Below, in pieces: positions 62,053 to 64,000 of a stretch of DNA of 64,000 bases (its first letter is position 1; each line of letters opens with the position of its first letter). The notes beneath the pieces were generated by a model, which searched no databases, was not told the DNA's origin, and saw only the letters and a program-made list of their open reading frames with translations. Where the stretch lies: contig NC_019738.1 in NCBI RefSeq assembly GCF_000317515.1, positions 2,503,224 through 2,567,223 of the forward strand. The letters run 5' to 3'. This DNA is from Allocoleopsis franciscana PCC 7113 (GTDB lineage Bacteria > Cyanobacteriota > Cyanobacteriia > Cyanobacteriales > Coleofasciculaceae). A program made the translations under genes and the position numbers.

Positions 62053-64000
62053 AGTGCAACTGTTTAGATATCCCTCTCTCTTACCCCTGAGCCTATTGGT
62101 GTTGCTCGGCAGTTGGAAGCTTGAGGCAGTGAGTGCCGAAACATCTAACCCCAAGGATTTGAGGGTTTCAATGCTGAACCTGGGATCGGATAAAATCGAG
62201 CGATCTGCGCTACGCAGCAGCGCAACGCTCTCGCCAGTTCACCAATCCATCGATGGAAACGAACATAAAAATCTGGATGGAGTGAATCTTACCGCAGAAC
62301 ATGCATACCGTCCCTCCATCTCTCAAGTTCCCGAACTCTTCACTGAGATTAATCCCCCAGCGAAAATTTTTATTTCCCAATTAGGGGATATTGCACAAAC
62401 CCCCGATCCAGGGCGACAACTTCCCAACTTTCCGCAACCGTTGCCGATACCGCTTCCTTCACCCGATAGTCCATCGGTTCCCAGGAATGAAGTCGAACCG
62501 CCATCCCAATCTCCCATACCACCAACTCCCCCTACCCTACTCCCACCCCCAGAACAGTTACTCGAACCCTCACCGTCCAGCCCAGGATCGCCCGAACCGA
62601 GTTCAGGGAAAGTGCCTGATTTGATCAGGGTGGATCGGTTTGAGTTTGAAGGCAATACAGCGATTAGTGACAGCGAATTAACAGCCGTCACCAAGCCCTT
62701 TACCGGGCGAGATATCTCATTTGCTGAACTGTTCCAGGCGCGTTCTGCTGTCACCCAGTTGTACATTGAGCGGGGTTACATTACTTCAGGCGCTCTGATC
62801 CCACCGCAAACCCTTCAGGGGGGAGTAGTTAAGATTCAGGTGGTGGAAGGGGGTTTAGAATCGATCAACGTCAGCGGAACTCGACGGCTGAACCTGGATT
62901 ATGTGCGATCGCGCATTGCCCTCGCCACAGCCAAGCCCCTAAATCGGGAACGCCTGCTACAAGCCTTGCAACTTTTGCAACTCAATCCGCTGATTCAAAA
63001 CCTTTCTGCCGAACTCGCGGCGGGAACGCAAGCTGGATCGAGCGTACTAGAACTGAAAGTAACGGAGGCAAAAACCTTCAATGCCCAAATCTTATTGGAT
63101 AATAACCGAGCACCCAGTGTGGGCAGCTTCAACCGCCGAGTCCAAATCAACCAAGCTAACTTATCCAGAGCAGGGGATAATCTGAGTCTGGGCTATAGCA
63201 ATACCGATGGCAGTAATGGCCTGGATCTCAGTTATACCTTGCCGATTAATGCCCGCAACGGCACCCTCAGATTCAGTTACGGCACCACCTCCAGCAATGT
63301 GATTGAATCTCCTTTTGATCGGCTTGACATTAATGCCAGTTCGCGCTATTACGAATTATCATTACGCCAACCTCTGATGCAAACCCCCTCAGAGGAATTT
63401 GCAGTTGGTGTCACGGCTTCGCGCCAGGAAAGTGAAACCTCGGTTTTAGAGATTCCCTTCCCCCTCTCCTTAGGAGCCGATGACAACGGACGGACCCGCA
63501 TTTCCGCCCTGCGATTTTTTCAGGAATGGACGAAGCGCAACAGTCGTGAAGTGCTTGCTGCCCGTTCTCAGTTTAGTGTGGGACTCAACGCCTTCAGCTC
63601 CACGATTAACGAAGCTCCCCCCGATAGTCGCTTTTTTTCCTGGCGAGGGCAGGCTCAATGGGTACGCCTGCTAGCACCAGAAACCTTATTACTGATTCGG
63701 GGCGATGTGCAAATTGCCGATAGAGCGCTCGTTCCCTTAGAGCAAATTGGTTTAGGGGGGCAACAGACTATCCGAGGTTACCGCCAGGATGTCCTGTTGA
63801 CGGATAATGGCGCGTTGGCTTCAGCAGAGGTGCGGGTACCCGTTCTACGGATACCCAAGTGGCAGGTGTTAGTCCAACTGGCTCCGTTTGTTGATGTGGG
63901 CAAAGCTTGGAACCGAGAAGGGAGAGAAGATCCAGACCCTAGCTTTCTCGCTTCCGTGGGTTTAGGTTTACAGTTACAGATTAGCGATCGCCTGACAGCT
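62044..64000 (+). CDS. TpsB-type (ShlB/FhaC/HecB) outer-membrane secretion protein, partial
   Basis: The frame is open from ATG 62044 to the window end (at least 652 residues) and continues beyond. An N-terminal hydrophobic segment (LLPLSLLVLLGSW) is a signal peptide. A proline-rich linker (about 120-195) leads to POTRA domains (VDRFEFEGNTAISDSEL, RGYITSGALIPPQ, INVSGTRRLN). The 16-strand barrel region includes the conserved loop-6 motif as GGQQTIRGYRQD. TpsB proteins export a partner exoprotein across the outer membrane. The only partner visible is the remnant directly upstream, so another exoprotein may lie downstream or elsewhere. Confidence 0.92.

Noticed and set aside
62323-62766. Gly/Ser-rich minus-strand frame near the window end
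   Set aside because: It is the antisense of the proline-rich linker of TpsB, which produces long spurious glycine-rich frames.

Overview
The window looks like a large-genome filamentous cyanobacterium, probably of the Microcoleus/Coleofasciculus type. This rests on many GCGATCGC (HIP1) sites, a DXCF cyanobacteriochrome, an ethylene-receptor-like kinase, a GH100 neutral invertase, Uma2 and pentapeptide proteins, heptamer repeats and a two-partner-secretion locus. The genus is an inference from gene content. I found no rRNA, tRNA or CRISPR array.

Layout. (1) 1-3757: the tail of an FGGY-type kinase, a TrkA/RCK subunit and a TrkH K+ transporter gene cut by a 1,671-bp insertion sequence. (2) 3.8-11.3 kb, mostly minus strand: neutral invertase, mtnB, mtnX, a DUF4388 gene whose 3' end was displaced by an IS1634-family element, and the RuBisCO-like mtnW. 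With mtnD at 27.9 kb, four methionine-salvage genes lie in the window. (3) 11.7-16.0 kb: an ethylene-receptor-like hybrid histidine kinase overlapping by ATGA a receiver-cyanobacteriochrome-PAS-adenylyl cyclase. (4) 16.2-23.0 kb: two related HTH regulators with palindromic candidate operators in a duplicated segment, small orphan proteins, a J-domain/TPR membrane protein, a hydrolase, a VanX-like dipeptidase and a Uma2 protein. (5) 23.1-26.1 kb: a compact three-gene minus-strand operon (small acidic protein, PD-(D/E)XK nuclease, Mrr_N-McrB-like AAA+ NTPase), the best candidate for an under-described defence system. (6) 26.2-33.1 kb: TPP riboswitch-thiC, mtnD, a bisphosphate nucleotidase, an AI-2E-type permease, a cyclophilin and glmM. 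(7) 33.4-42.8 kb: a branched-chain/neutral amino acid ABC transporter (livJ-livH ... livM-livG-livF) split by a 4.6-kb signalling block (pentapeptide protein, phytochrome-like kinase, response regulator, tandem receiver). (8) 43-50 kb: cysQ, a GT-C-like membrane protein, a membrane protein, a methyltransferase and a divergent histidine kinase. (9) 50.7-55.1 kb: a second copy of the 1,671-bp element in opposite orientation, in front of two overlapping GT4 glycosyltransferase genes. (10) 55.5-64 kb: HtrA-type protease, a 58-residue membrane peptide, MscS channel, Yip1-family protein, a hydrolase-like protein, a ZIP-like membrane protein, a TpsA-type C-terminal remnant and a TpsB outer-membrane transporter running off the window.

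Functional threads. Sensory input (ethylene-like ligand, light) appears wired to phosphorelay and cAMP. Sulfur metabolism is represented by methionine salvage and two PAP-phosphatase-like genes. Recent transposition shows as three intact elements with intact 6-bp target duplications; two interrupted host genes and the third lies upstream of a glycosyltransferase operon. Short dispersed repeats (a 19-mer family, heptamers, GC-rich palindromes) occupy intergenic space and in two cases have entered coding sequence.
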